Assembly (NCBI RefSeq): GCF_024586455.1
Contig: NC_065923.1
Location: 47,810,264 to 47,874,263 of the forward strand
Direction of reading: 5' to 3'
DNA length: 64,000 bases
Source of the DNA: Bactrocera neohumeralis
Taxonomy: Eukaryota > Arthropoda > Insecta > Diptera > Tephritidae
The first letter of the stretch is position 1. The number at the start of each line of letters is the position of its first letter. The notes beneath the pieces were generated by a model, which saw only the letters and a program-made list of their open reading frames with translations, searched no databases and was not told where the DNA came from. The position numbers were made by a program, and so were the translations under genes. Below, piece after piece: positions 1-11,621 of the stretch.

Positions 1-454
1 TTTGGTTCACTTTTGCGTCAGTTGATGCTGCCATATTTTGATAAACTTTTTGTGCTGTTATTCCTGCGTTCAAGGACAGCACCTTGCTATTTATCTGACT
101 GGCATGCACAGAAAGCACACGCAAACAGACATATGTGTATGTTTATATGTATTTGTGCATATGCATACATATGTATTTATGACCCACTGTTATGTGTGTT
201 GCTACTGGCCTTTTCCCTTTTTACATTTTTATTTATTTTTCCCCACTTAAGTTTTGTTGTTATTTATATTTTCCTTAGGCTTCATGTCGCGGGTTTCAAT
301 TTCTCTTTTTCGGTTTTGCTGTCTTCAATTTATTGGTCGCACTTGTTTATTTTATTTATCTCTTTACTTTTGCTATAACTTTTCTTGTCTCTGTAGTCGT
401 TGTTGCGTCAGTTTCGTGCGGCATTTGTTTTTCAATTGTTTTTCCTTGAGTAAG
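1..454. other. Intron sequence, T-rich, no gene seen
   Basis: Pyrimidine-rich, low-complexity DNA with scattered TATG/ATAC repeats near 128-180. Overlapping open frames on the + strand are Phe/Leu/Cys-rich and look like chance products of composition. Confidence 0.5.
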
Positions 455-1453
455 GGTTATGAAGATATCTCGTCCCCTTTGGCCCCAATACACTTGTGTC
501 AATGTTTTTTCCAGTCCTCGAAACCGTTGTTAACGTCAACAGTCGGAAAAGCCTTCAATGAGCGTAGCGATTCACGTTGAATGTCTTCAACTGACTCAAA
601 ACGGTTTCCCCGAACCGATCGTTTGAGTTTGCTGAATAACCAGAAGTCACGCGGAGCTAAATCAAGCGATTCCCATCCTCTTTTTATGAATAACTTCGCG
701 CAATCGAAGAAAACTGTCAACATAACCTTGACTTTTGACCTGCTTTTTTCGGTTTCGACTCACCTTTGCTATGATATTCGGGCGATTCATCGTCTGTTTC
801 CTTATCGTAAGCATGCAACCAGGACTCATCGCCGGTAATAATCCTTTTCATGACATCCTGTTAGTCGAAAGCATTGTTTCACAGACGTTAACGCGATGCT
901 GTTTTCGAAAGAATTGTGTGATTTTGCAACTAATTGAGCTTTCACTTTTCTAAGACCGAAATGATCTTTCAAAATGATCCTTCTGATATTCCAACGATGC
1001 CAATCTAATCAAATCTCTAACTGTTAATCGTCGATTCTCAAGCACAAATTCTTTTTTTTTTGACTCGTTGATCATCAGTTGATGTTGGTAGTCCTGGACG
1101 TTTGGTTCGTCGTCAACGCTTTCTCGACCCTCTTTGAATAATTTGTAGCAAACAAAAACACCTGCTCGCCACAAATAATTACCATCGAAGGCATTTTCCA
1201 ACATTCTGAACGTTTCGGCAGCAGAAATTTGTTTCCGCACCACAAAATTCAATGGAACTTCTTAAATGAATAAGTTCACTCAACGCAAAAATCTACAGAA
1301 AGACAAGCGCATACTAAAAACTAATGATTATGTTGCTGAGACATTTGACACAAATGTCACTGACAGTCATACCAACCTAGAAAAGAAATATTGCGACGAA
1401 TGAGTTATCACGCGTAATTTAAATTAAAAAGTCTTACTACTTTTTGCCCACTG
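455..1453 (-). mobile_element. Mariner (DD34D) relic with internal deletion
   Basis: The minus strand encodes a broken mariner transposase. Its N-terminus starts at 1252 (MNFVVRKQISAAETFRML) and carries the helix-turn-helix region to about 950. A frame-shifted middle segment near 800-860 contains the GDESW motif with the first catalytic aspartate. The chain then reads MLTVFFD at 723 and jumps to LAPRDFWLF. The roughly 300 bases that should hold the second aspartate (the HDNAPSH block) are missing. The C-terminal WKKH...HKCIGAKGD is recognisable down to about 460, with stops. The right end at 1453 reads CCCACTG followed by TA, which fits a mariner end at a TA target; no matching left inverted repeat was found. 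The product cannot be active. Confidence 0.8.
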
Positions 1454-1455
1454 TA

Positions 1456-3240
1456 TATACAACACCTGCTTTTTCCAACTAGCAATCTAAAAGCGAGCTA
1501 ATTATAACAAATTTGTGTTTACCTCAAGCAAGCTTGTTGTCGAGAGATTTCAAGAAGTGCATAAAAGAAAATACTTTTTTGGAGTGTGTTCTTTTACTAG
1601 TTAGCAAAGCGTATTTTTAGGCGACACGCTTTGCTTGTGTCTCATTATGAGAGCAATTCTGTTGTGTTAAAGTGTAAGTCTGTCGCGCAAATTCCTTTGG
1701 CCTGTGCTCAAGGTCACCTTGCTGCGTGTGGCTTTATTTTGGTTGAGTGCCTGCTTGTGTCTGCGCAAATATTCACACACACAGCGCGCAATGATGTGCT
1801 GGTGTGCGTGCGCTCGAGCCAGCCAAGCACCGAGCGTGTTATTAAAAAATATGCGCCAAAGTTGCTTAAATTCAAATTTATTTCATGCAATTTAGTGATT
1901 TTCGGATTTCTTGCTTTTGCTCTGCGCTTGTTTACGCTTACTCTCACTTGTTTGCGTTCTTTCGCTGACCTTGCGGCTGTGCAATAAAAATGCATAGAAA
2001 ATTATGTTTATTTTTATTAGATTCCTAAACTTTCTAATTTATTTACACTTTTGCAGCATAATTTTTCGACCACGATAAGCCCGTCTAATAATATGCTTTC
2101 TCTCTTTTCTATTTCTTTGCAGGTATGTCAGCATTTTCGCCCATCAAACGCATTTCCATAAGTTCCCAACAGCTTACGCATAAGTCAGACGATGAAACTG
2201 TGTTTAAGTATAATAACTTTAATGTCTAAGTGCTTTCATTGTACTTTTAATTGCATGAAACCAGCTTTCTCTTAGTACCCCTGCACGCTCACTTGTGGCA
2301 GGAAGTTGGAAATCTGCTCTTTTCGTGTCCTTGCGACATGCCGTCGCGTGCGCTTCGTAGCACACAAATGTAAATGTAAATTATAAAAAAAAATATTGCT
2401 TAATAGCCAATTAGAATAGCATTAAAATCTTAATTTGCTAAGCCTCACACTCGGCCGACAATTTTGCCTGAGAGCGGGCGGATGCCTCTCGGTTTGGGAC
2501 GAAGCACTGCCTTGCTTGCCGTTATGGTTTTTGAGTAAAAGATGCTCTTAAATTATTCATGCATTCATTTTGAGAAAATATAATGTGGTACAGTTTAAAT
2601 CAGCAACTAACTGTGAATCCATGCAAAGGGAGAGAGAATGGGAGGCTAGAAGGAATACGCGCAAGGGTTTTACTACAAGGCGACAAATATTTATATTTAT
2701 GTGAGCGGAGCTGCCTTAGAGCAAAGAACATCTGCTATAGTTTTTTGTTAATTGTTTTCAGCCGCTCCACTCACCGCACTCTCTTCGACAGCGCCCGTCA
2801 CTATCATTTATCAGGCTCCACAAGAGCAAATTTTTGACTATTGTGACTATTGATTGTTAATGTTATTAGAAATTTATTTTATTTTCTGAAAATCTTTACA
2901 GCGGATTTCACTTTTTGCTTGTTTATTAATGACTACAGTTTTTTTCATTATTTATGATTATTTAGCTAAACTCTCAAAGCTTTGATAAATTATAATGTTT
3001 ATATACATTTTATTAATTCCATAATTAGTTATGAGAGCTGCGTTAAACATTGAATACGGTTTGTTGAACGGCTTGTTATCGCTCGCTTATCGAGTACAAA
3101 AGCTCTAAGGCATATCTGTGAAAGCTGATTAATTTGCCACCTAACGCTTGATACGTTAAAAAAAATAATTAAAGTACTTGCTTGTAATTTAATTCGAACA
3201 AGTTTTATATTGAAAACTCTTTGAAATGAGAACAAAAATC
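1456..3240. other. Intron sequence, nothing recognised
   Basis: AT-rich single-copy-looking DNA. A more GC-rich patch lies at 2450-2520 and a CTTTGCAGG acceptor-like string near 2115-2123, but no coding frame follows it. Confidence 0.4.
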
Positions 3241-4380
3241 ATCGAAAGCTTATTTGGTATTTTAAAAGTTTACCCAGTTTTCTAATTTGCCAGAATCCAA
3301 AAACTGTAAAAAATAGTCAGCTTCATGCAAGATATCTTGCAAAGCAATATGCTTTCGATCAAACACTTTGTAGGTTATGTTTCTAAAGAATCAAGTATGC
3401 AAATAAAAAAGAAAAAAATGAAGCCATAGTCTACCTTGAAGCTTTCAGGAATGAGTGAAAGCTAAGCTATTCATTTTGAAAGTTTAGTTACGTGCTGTGA
3501 AAGCTCAGCTCTGTGGTATGAAAGCTACCAGTTTTATATGTGAAGTCTATCCCAAATAATTTTCATTATTTGCTTTAAAGCTTTTATATACTATATGTAG
3601 GGGTTATATTAAAATATATTGTTTTCTTAAGATATGAAAGTGCAATAAAACATTTATAATTCTAACAGTGATCGTAAAACGAAATGACCAAAGCACATTT
3701 AGAAATTTTCCTTTAACATTTAAAATTATTTTCCTAGTGCTTACTTATTTCCCTATGTAAGCTATAGTAAAGCTTATAGTTATTTTTACAGTGCATTTAA
3801 AAGAGCTTTCATGTCGTTTATTGAAATTCGAACTTCAAAGAAAAATTTTCGTATTATCTACTTAATTACTCGAACTTTTATTTAATGCTTAAATACTTAA
3901 TGCAACCCGAAGAAATTTCATCAAGTGCCATTTAAACAAAAATATGTCTTTTATAAATACTTTTTGAAAAAATTGTCTAAAAGCTTTTTCACATTTGTTG
4001 CGAATTTTAATTTTACTTTACACTTTGGTAAGCTTTCATATTCACAGTAGAACGACCACTCAAACATTGCAAACCGAAAGCTTTTTTAAAGCTGCATTGA
4101 AAGAAATTGTGCAGTTATACCTAAGATAAAGCTGCAAAAATTTTTTTATAATAATGAATTTGTATAACATGTGAAAATACCTATAATTAAAGTAGTTGTG
4201 AAAGCACTTTAAATATGTGTGAAAGCTCTTGGTTATGAAATTTAGTTCAGCACATGAAAACTGCAAAAATATTTAAATTTTTCATGGCGAATTTCATTAA
4301 AATCAATATTATTTTCGGCTTTCACTTGCTTTTAATAGCATTTGACTCTTATATGTGCTTAAAGCTTATATTGGTTTTAA
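3240..4380. repeat. Cluster of AAAGCT/AGCTTT motifs (degenerate minisatellite?)
   Basis: By eye I count about 15 occurrences of AAAGCT or its complement in 1.1 kb, often as GTGAAAGCT or GAAAGCTT (near 3244, 3438, 3456, 3500, 3520, 3577, 3770, 3803, 3981, 4030, 4076, 4089, 4130, 4222 and 4362). Spacing is irregular and the rest of each unit is not conserved. No gene lies in this stretch. Confidence 0.5.
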
Positions 4381-4414
4381 TTTATTATATTTAGTCATCA
4401 AATAAGAACTCTTT

Positions 4415-5050
4415 CTAAACTATCCAAAGCCAAAGAAATAGTACTACGTAGGTTGCTATATATATTTCTGGCCTAATAATGTAAATAGGCATATTTATGA
4501 ACGAAAATGTTTTTTTTTTTTTTTTCGATTGCTGTTTTGTTTCGGGCTCATGCGCATAGATCCATGATTCGTCACCTGTGACGATCTTAGAAACGTTTTT
4601 TGAAGCACCGCGATCGTATTTTTTCAGCATTTCTTTACACCAATCCACACGAGCCTTTTTTTGAGCGATTGTCAAATTGTGCGGGATCCAACGAGAACAA
4701 ACCTTTTTTACGGCCAGGTGTTCACGCAATATCGAATGTATGCTGGTGGGAGAAATGCATAGGCATTCCTCTATCTGAAGGTATGTTTCATGACGGTCTT
4801 GCATTATCAGTTCACGTACGGCATCGATGTTTTCTGGCACAACGGCTGTTTTTGGACGACCTTCACGGAATTCGTCTTTGAGCGAGCGTCGGCCACGATT
4901 GAATTCGTTGTACCAGTTTTTCACAGTGCTATAGGATGGTGCTTCATAGCCATACAAAGATTTTAGTTCATCGATGCACTCTTGTCGTGATAATCCACGT
5001 CGAAAGTTGTGAAAAATGATCGCACGAAAATGTTCACGAGTTAATTCCAT
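4415..5050 (-). pseudogene. Truncated mariner transposase ORF (DNA-binding half only)
   Basis: A 211-residue open frame starts at the ATG at 5048-5050 (MELTREHFRAIIFHNFRRGL). Residues 1 to about 60 and 70 to about 125 correspond to the paired-like helix-turn-helix DNA-binding regions of mariner transposases. GDESWIYA near residue 160 keeps the first catalytic aspartate. After ETKQQS the frame enters a lysine run and non-homologous sequence, and runs past the element end into flanking DNA. The second and third catalytic aspartates are lost, so it cannot catalyse transposition. It is the only one of the three family A copies whose N-terminal half is unbroken. Any protein made could at most bind element ends; that is inference. 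Confidence 0.8.
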
Positions 5051-5227
5051 TTTTTGGCCGAGATGAATTTTTTAATTCCCTGTAAATAAAACAATTCACG
5101 ATTAAATGACAAAACGTTCTGAGTGATGTTATGCTAAAAAATGTCAAACTTTCCAATGGAAATGTCAGATTGCACCTGGCGACACTTAGTGTTGCCCTAG
5201 GCCAGAATATATATAGCAGCCCTCGTA
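4445..5227 (-). mobile_element. Internally deleted mariner, family A copy 1
   Basis: The ends are inverted repeats: CGTAGGTTGCTATATATAT on the left and the complement of CGAGGGCTGCTATATATAT on the right. Both are flanked by TA, the Tc1/mariner target. The minus strand encodes the transposase N-terminal part, followed by a T-rich run and about 60 bases leading into the other inverted repeat. Most of the catalytic half is absent. Copies 2 (12879-13682) and 3 (49287-50067) share this architecture and junction, so the deleted form itself appears to have multiplied, using transposase supplied elsewhere. Confidence 0.88.
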
Positions 5228-7012
5228 TTAACAAAAAAAAAACAAAAAAAAAATTATTGACACAATACTTTCTATATTGTTACAATATTTATTACAGACT
5301 CACATAAGACGATTGCATCTAATTTATTTCACATTTTATCTTTCCAATTGAAAATTGTTGTGACATGAAATTGCCTATAAAAACCAATTTAAAATTAGCA
5401 TTTCCGCATTTACAAATGACTAGTGGAAATTTCTTAATTTAAAACACCAGGAAATGCCTGCCTCAACTGGCTGAGTGTCCTTTTGCTGAACTGCGCCTAC
5501 TCACATATACATACATACACATCCGTCGGCATCCTTACCAACACGTGCAATCTCAATCAGTCCGCCTATCAGTCCATCAGTCTGGCAGTCTATCACACTA
5601 GCTGCTTGCTCAACTATGTCTATGTCTACTTCAATTTATTTTCATAATCATTTTTGCAAATAGCCTGCAGTTAGGGCAAAACCTTTTTATTAATTTATAC
5701 AATTTCAATTTCGCCCGATGACGCTGAGCGCCGACGAAAGATGAGCTGCTGATGGGCGGCGGAGCGGAACCATCGAGTTGGCTGTAAATTGTACATCTAT
5801 ATTTTATATACAAACAAAACTGTACAAGGATATACGAGCACATTCGTCTAGCTAAATTTAAAATCAATTTACTTGCATATTTTATGGCGCAGATTTTTGC
5901 CAGCCGTCCCAGCTGTTTCAGCTTGTCGCTAGAAGAACTTTGTTGCGACGATAACTCATGTTGACTTGATGAGAAATTTTTGCTGCAAAATTTGTGGGCT
6001 TATGTGTGTGTAGTATTCGTGTCGTGTAACATAAGTTTGCCGCATTAAAGCCTTAAGCTTGCGAAATCACTGCTTATGCGCCAGAAAGTATGCTACATTG
6101 GCTTAAACTTGTAGCTTAAAGGCAGCTATCGCACTCTAAATATTTATATATATTTTTTAGACTGCGCTTTTTGCTTATCAGCACGCACACTTACTAAATA
6201 TGTTGTGTATATGTGTACGCGTGCGTTCATCTTTTCACTTTCCATTTTGCTCTTATGTTCGCCATAAATATTTGTTAGCGCCAATCAACTGCATATCCTC
6301 GTATATAACTCAATCGCCGCCCAGCTTTAACACTTCACTTAATTTGAAATATTTGTTGCCTACTTCCAGGCGTCTTGCCGCTCTAACGCTATTTGCTGTA
6401 ATTGCCTACCTTTTCACACGCATCCTGCATTGCCATTCGATTTGCTTGGCTGTCCTTTCGACCGGTGCTCCTTGCTATTCACATCCTCTTCATGCATTAC
6501 CTTTTTCGATTTAAATTATTATTCATACAATTGTAGGCAACCAAATCAGATTGCTGGAGTGTGGTGTATCCTCAATATTCACATTCCTTTTTTTGCTCAA
6601 TCCATAGCAGCATTTTCGCTGACTGCCTTCGACTTGACAACTGGTTGACGTTGGGTCACTGCCGATAAGTAAATCCGCAAAGCGCCGACGCATCGCCAAG
6701 CGACTGTCTTCGGTAGCTCTTCTCAAGTTCTTATCTTTTTTTTGAAGTAGTTTTATGTTACATATTTTTCGCTGCGTTTTTTTGCTTTGAGCTATAAACC
6801 TTTGCTTTCCTGCCTGTCAACTTGCGGACTTTCGCATGCTTTTTGCCTTTATTTCTGTTCGTTTGTGTATGTGTCTTTTTGCCACTTCCTTTCTGCAGGG
6901 AAATGAGAGTGATGGCAGTCGTGAACATCAATCGGTCGCCTTGATTGCCTGCCGGTTGCTATGCTCACTATCAGTGCGCTTATATAAATTTACATATATC
7001 TACGTGGGTACA
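5228..7012. other. Intron sequence, nothing recognised
   Basis: A-rich run just after the family A element, then mixed AT-rich DNA. CATA/CACA short repeats lie near 5505-5520. Open frames at 6200-6650 have no recognisable domain and look like composition effects. Confidence 0.4.
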
Positions 7013-7014
7013 TA

Positions 7015-7926
7015 TTAGGGTGATTTAGTAAGGGTTCAAACTTAAAACAGATGAGGGACCCAAAAATCCCAGTTGGGGAAACTTTTCAGATTTTTGGTTT
7101 CAGAAGAATAATCACAATTGTCAGCAGTCAGTGGTGATACAACTCATATAGTATAATAGAAGTCTGAAAATTGGAATAACTCAAAAGCGACCAATTTTTT
7201 ACCAAAGGAGTCAGTTGAAAGACTTTTCAGAGTTTTGACTAGATATAGTGCTTAAAGTTTTCATCTGTTAGTTGTCAGCAAAAAGGAACTCATATGAGAC
7301 TTATTAAAGCTAGCTAGAAGAAAAAGCAAATTCAAATTGACAGAATGGCAACAACCACCACATTTGTTAGCTGCCACCTGTCAACAGTCAAACAATTTTT
7401 CAAATTGAAAAAAAAGGTTAGATGAGATATTTTTGAAAATTCAAATTTGAAATAATAATCAAGGTTGTCAATTGTCAGTTGTCACGTGTGACAAAACTCT
7501 CAGTGTGTTACAAATATTAGGGTGGCTCATTCTGACACTAAATTCATTCTCCAAGAGGCCGAATAGGACGACTTGAGTTTAATAAGTTCTCATATTTATC
7601 AGCTGTCAGCAGTGAGAAACTTCATACATGTAAGTAGATGAGAAAAAAAGAGATGAATTGAAGAAAGTACTAAAATGTTCTGCACCCGTAATATATGTAT
7701 ATCGAAACATATGCTGTAGGCCTTCAAGGTTATTGAATTTGTCACCTCGACAGTAGGTGATACAACTGGCAACTGTCACCTGTCAGCAGTCATAAACTAA
7801 TTGCATAAATTATGAAGCGAATTTGTAAAAGAAGAAAGCTACACATAAAGTACATTTTAATTTTAAGTAAGCAGGCACGCCCTTAGCTAAACATAAGTAA
7901 AATTCAATTTTTTTTACCCACCCTAA
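7015..7926. mobile_element. TTAGGGTGG-ended TIR element, copy 1
   Basis: The left end TTAGGGTGATTTAG and the right end TTTTTTTACCCACCCTAA are imperfect inverted repeats, flanked by TA on both sides (7013-7014 and 7927-7928). No transposase frame is visible inside, so it looks like a non-autonomous (MITE-like) DNA transposon. A second TTAGGGTGG end-like sequence lies internally at about 7517. The interior holds a degenerate tandem repeat (separate entry). Related ends occur at 18141-19753 and 43465-44636. Confidence 0.72.
7110..7800. repeat. Degenerate tandem repeat with GTCAGCAGTCA core
   Basis: Variants of CTGTCAGCAGTCA, often followed by a short spacer and ACTCATA or AAACT, recur near 7118, 7270, 7370, 7465, 7600 and 7775, roughly every 100-150 bases, inside the TIR element. 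Unit sequences have diverged strongly. Confidence 0.5.
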
Positions 7927-8204
7927 TATACAACGCCAGTTTATACTATAGGCAAAACACTTTAATAGTGGTTGGCGGCACAGAGAAAGGAAGAAGATCG
8001 AGCGGAAATTTCCCAGCAATGCGTTTGTTGTTGTTGCTCTGCTGCGACGCTTTATAAATCAGCAGCAAATAAATCGAATTTACCACACTATTGCCGCTGA
8101 TTTAGTTAGAATTGTTTTTCCACTGATTTATGCACAGAATACGGAATCCGTTGTTGTGTGAAGGCGTTTCTTCGACGTAAATTTGTGTCATAATTTATTT
8201 TATT

Positions 8205-9090
8205 ATTTAAATTTGTATGTGTATATATTTTTTTTTAGTTTTTTTTTTCTAAAATAAATAAAAAATGTAGATACAAAAAAATAATAAAAATATATTTTTT
8301 TATTTAATTTTTTATTTTATTCTCTTTCAATTTTTTTAAATTTATTATATTTTGATTTTATTAAAACTTTGTATCTAAAAAAACATAATAAATACAAATA
8401 TAATATAATAAATTAAATGAGATTTAAAAAATAATAACTTAAAAAAATTAAATACAAAAAAAATATATTTATATAATTTTTTTCTATTTTTGTATATAAT
8501 TTGTTTTATATAATCTTTTTTACATACATACAATTTAGAACAATAATAATTAATATAAATTAATTAATAAATAAATTAAATTTATTTTATTTTAAATTTT
8601 CTTTAATTTTTAAATTTTAAATTTGCTAAAAGAAAATTAAAAATAAAATATTATAATAAATCAAAAACAAAAATTACATTAAATTTAAAAAAGAAAATTA
8701 AAGATTAAAATTAAATAAAAAATTATTATTTTTTAATTTAATACATAATTGAAATAAATTTTTTTTATAATTTTTTGAATTTTTGTGTATAATTTTTTTA
8801 TTTTATTTTATTTTAAATATAATTTGATATTTTAATTTTATGTTTAATAAAAAAACTAATAAAAATAACAATTAAAAATTAAAAAAAAAAAAAAAAAATT
8901 TAAAAAAGGATAATATTTAAAAAAGAGTACAAAAATACAAAAACAGAAAAAAAATATAAAAATGTATTTCTTTTTGTATTTATTTTTTTAAATTAATTTA
9001 TATTATTTCTTTTTTTAATGTATTATATTTTATTTTTATTAATTATTATTGTTTTATTAATTTTTTTTATCATCTATTAACTTACTTTTT
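8205..9090. repeat. Nearly pure A/T tract of about 880 bp
   Basis: Almost every base is A or T, with long A and T runs and no regular period. It stands out even within this AT-rich intron. Possible readings are expanded simple sequence or a nuclear matrix-attachment type region; nothing in the sequence decides between them. Confidence 0.7.
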
Positions 9091-11384
9091 TTAAGAAAAT
9101 CAACCTTCAATTCCTGTTGTTTTTGCACAAAAGGTTCCGTATTAATTTTTACGAATGTTACCGAGTTGTCAGCCTATATAAAAAATCCGGGTCCATTCCG
9201 ATTAAGTAGACCGTTTATAGTATATAGTACCAAATCTATGTATAGTGTTATTTTAATCTTTTTTGATCTGTTTCTGTATATTCCGGCTGCCTTAACCGGT
9301 TTGTTGAACTATTTGTGCTTTCCGTGCTTCATAATTGTAGATATTGGGTCAAACTAACAAAAAAAAAAAATAAACAAATCCGTATTATAAATTTTTTCGC
9401 ATTAAATATCACCACTAAAAGCCTTTTTAACACAATTATGAACAAATATAGTTTAAAAACCCGTTTCACAAAAATCATTGCATACCTGCAGGCGTATGAG
9501 TATGGTTCCCTTGTTACGTATGCATAAGAAATTAAATTGATGTCGCTTACAGTAACTGTACTCAACCAAAACCCACATGCAATTTACCCGAAATGCCAAA
9601 AACCTCTAATAATATTTCTAATGCTGCGCATATTTGCCAGTTTGCTTAACGCACTCACCAAGCACAAAAGTAGGCAACACACCAGTTAAGTACATTTTTC
9701 ATATTAAAATTGAGCCTTTTTGTTCCGGCGACCCCACTTGAATTTGCAAACACTTGGCTCAAGCGCGCCCCTCTGTCCAATACTATACTTCGTTTCTGAA
9801 GGACACTTCTTGAATGAAAGTTCAAATGAAAAAAATAAATAAATTTCTGCATATTCAACAGTCATCTTCTGCCACCTTAAGCTTACGCATGAGCTTTCAT
9901 TTAATCATCCCTCGCTGTGCGTTTGCACCTGTGCACCCTTTTTATCGTCTAACTGCATATGTACATATATATATTTTCTTTATTTACATAAGCGCACACT
10001 TTGGGCCGTATCTTATATGTGCGACACACTCACGACACACTTAACAATGTCAACATTTTCACTGCAATTTTCAGCAAAATTTCATTTTAATATTTCTTTC
10101 ACACAATTTACTTAACATGCGTCCCCCTCAGTTGCTACTGAATGGTGTGTCTCCCCTCGGTTTTGTTTTATTTTCAAAATTGTACACGGCTTGTTTTACA
10201 TTTCATTCTTGCATATGTATGTATGCATGTATGTGTGTGTGTTCACCAACATTTTAAATCCTTTAGGCTTATTTGTTCGCCCTCTTGCTGTGCTTCTGCT
10301 CTCTAAATTTTGTCCTTCCAAAAATTATGCCCAACTGCTTGGCAAAACTGCCGCCCTTCGCTGAAATATTTGCTCTCACATATACATATGCATATGTGTA
10401 TTCAAACACTGATTTTATTTAATTTTTCATCCCTTTGTCGCTCGACCTCCCTCTCTTTCCCGCTGCTGACACTTTTTTGTCATATTGTCCGTGTCCTTCC
10501 TGGTATTTGTCATCCTGTTCTGCTTGTCAGCGTCATAATCATTAATTAAAAGCCATTTAAGTCAACGACGATTTGTCTTCCGCACCCTGCCGCCACTTTA
10601 TGCCACATCCTGCTACTGCTCGCTCCTGTCTTCTGCGTACTCATTTCCATTTCCTTTGTGTGCGTGTTTTAATGATATTCAAGAAACGCTTTAATATAAA
10701 ATAATTTCGTTTTTCCTTGAATTGTTTCAATTTCCTTGTCATTTTGCATTTTAATGCGTGATTTCGAATTAATTCACCTGTGCCAATTAAAACTTATAAT
10801 TTCGCAAATTAACAAACATATATGTATGTATGTATGCGTGTGTGTCTGTTTGCGTTGCCCACATTTAGCGCATAATTGATGACTGCAGTTGTCAGAATTC
10901 ACCTTTTTGTTTGGTGAAATTTTCTTATCATAACATCGTTCGTTCGCACATTTGGCTCTTTTGTTTTGCTCCGCTCGTTCGCTGAATCGGCAAAGCTGCG
11001 CTTAATTTATGCGCATTACCCGTGCTCATTGCATGTATGTGTGTGCGCTTGTTTGTATGTGTTGGCTTTCAAAGTATGCGATGAACACTTTTGGGGCTCA
11101 TTTGGGTCATGTTGAAAATTCAAAATGAGTTTTTGATAAATTTTAAGTGTTCTTATAAGCATATATACATACATACACACATGTATATTTAAAGCTTTGT
11201 AGCGGTATTGTAATAAAGTTAATATTTTGCTCAAAAGTAAATGCATATGCAGTCGAACTTCTTTATTACGAACTTCTGTACAAAAAAATGTCAATTTTTT
11301 CTAAACCACGAATATTTACTCCGTCAATAATTCGAATTTCCATGTATTTTCGATTTCCTTATAACGAATGTTACGACGATTTTT
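9091..11384. other. Intron sequence, nothing recognised
   Basis: Mixed AT-rich DNA with short TATG and TG runs near 10216-10242 and 10822-10846. Small open frames have no recognisable content. Confidence 0.4.
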
Positions 11385-11619
11385 GGTTTTAACAAAAGGT
11401 TTCCCTACAAGGACTTGATTCCGATCGTTCAGTTTGTATAACAGATACGTATATGATACAGTGTTCCGATATCGGTGGTTCCGACCAGTGAGCAGCTTCT
11501 TGGGGAGAAAAGCAAGTGTGTGAACTTTCAGATTGATATCTCAAACCTGAGAGACTAATTTGAGACGAGCATAAATAAATCGCCTCAACTCATCACGCTG
11601 ATTGTTTATATACATATAT
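11385..11619 (+). repeat. Dispersed repeat H, fragment
   Basis: Contains the H-family core: a CTTGATTCCGATCGTTCAG-type start, a CCGATATCGGTGGTTCCGAC segment, GAGCAGCTTCTTGGGGAGAA and GATATCTCAAACCTGAGAGA. It runs up to the TA where the family B mariner inserts. Strand is arbitrary and assigned by the CGATCGTTCAGTTTGTAT orientation. Confidence 0.65.
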
Positions 11620-11621
11620 TA

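Noticed and set aside
7015..7024. TTAGGG at element ends as telomere-like sequence
   Set aside because: Single occurrences at inverted-repeat ends with TA flanks; flies do not use TTAGGG telomeres and no array is present.
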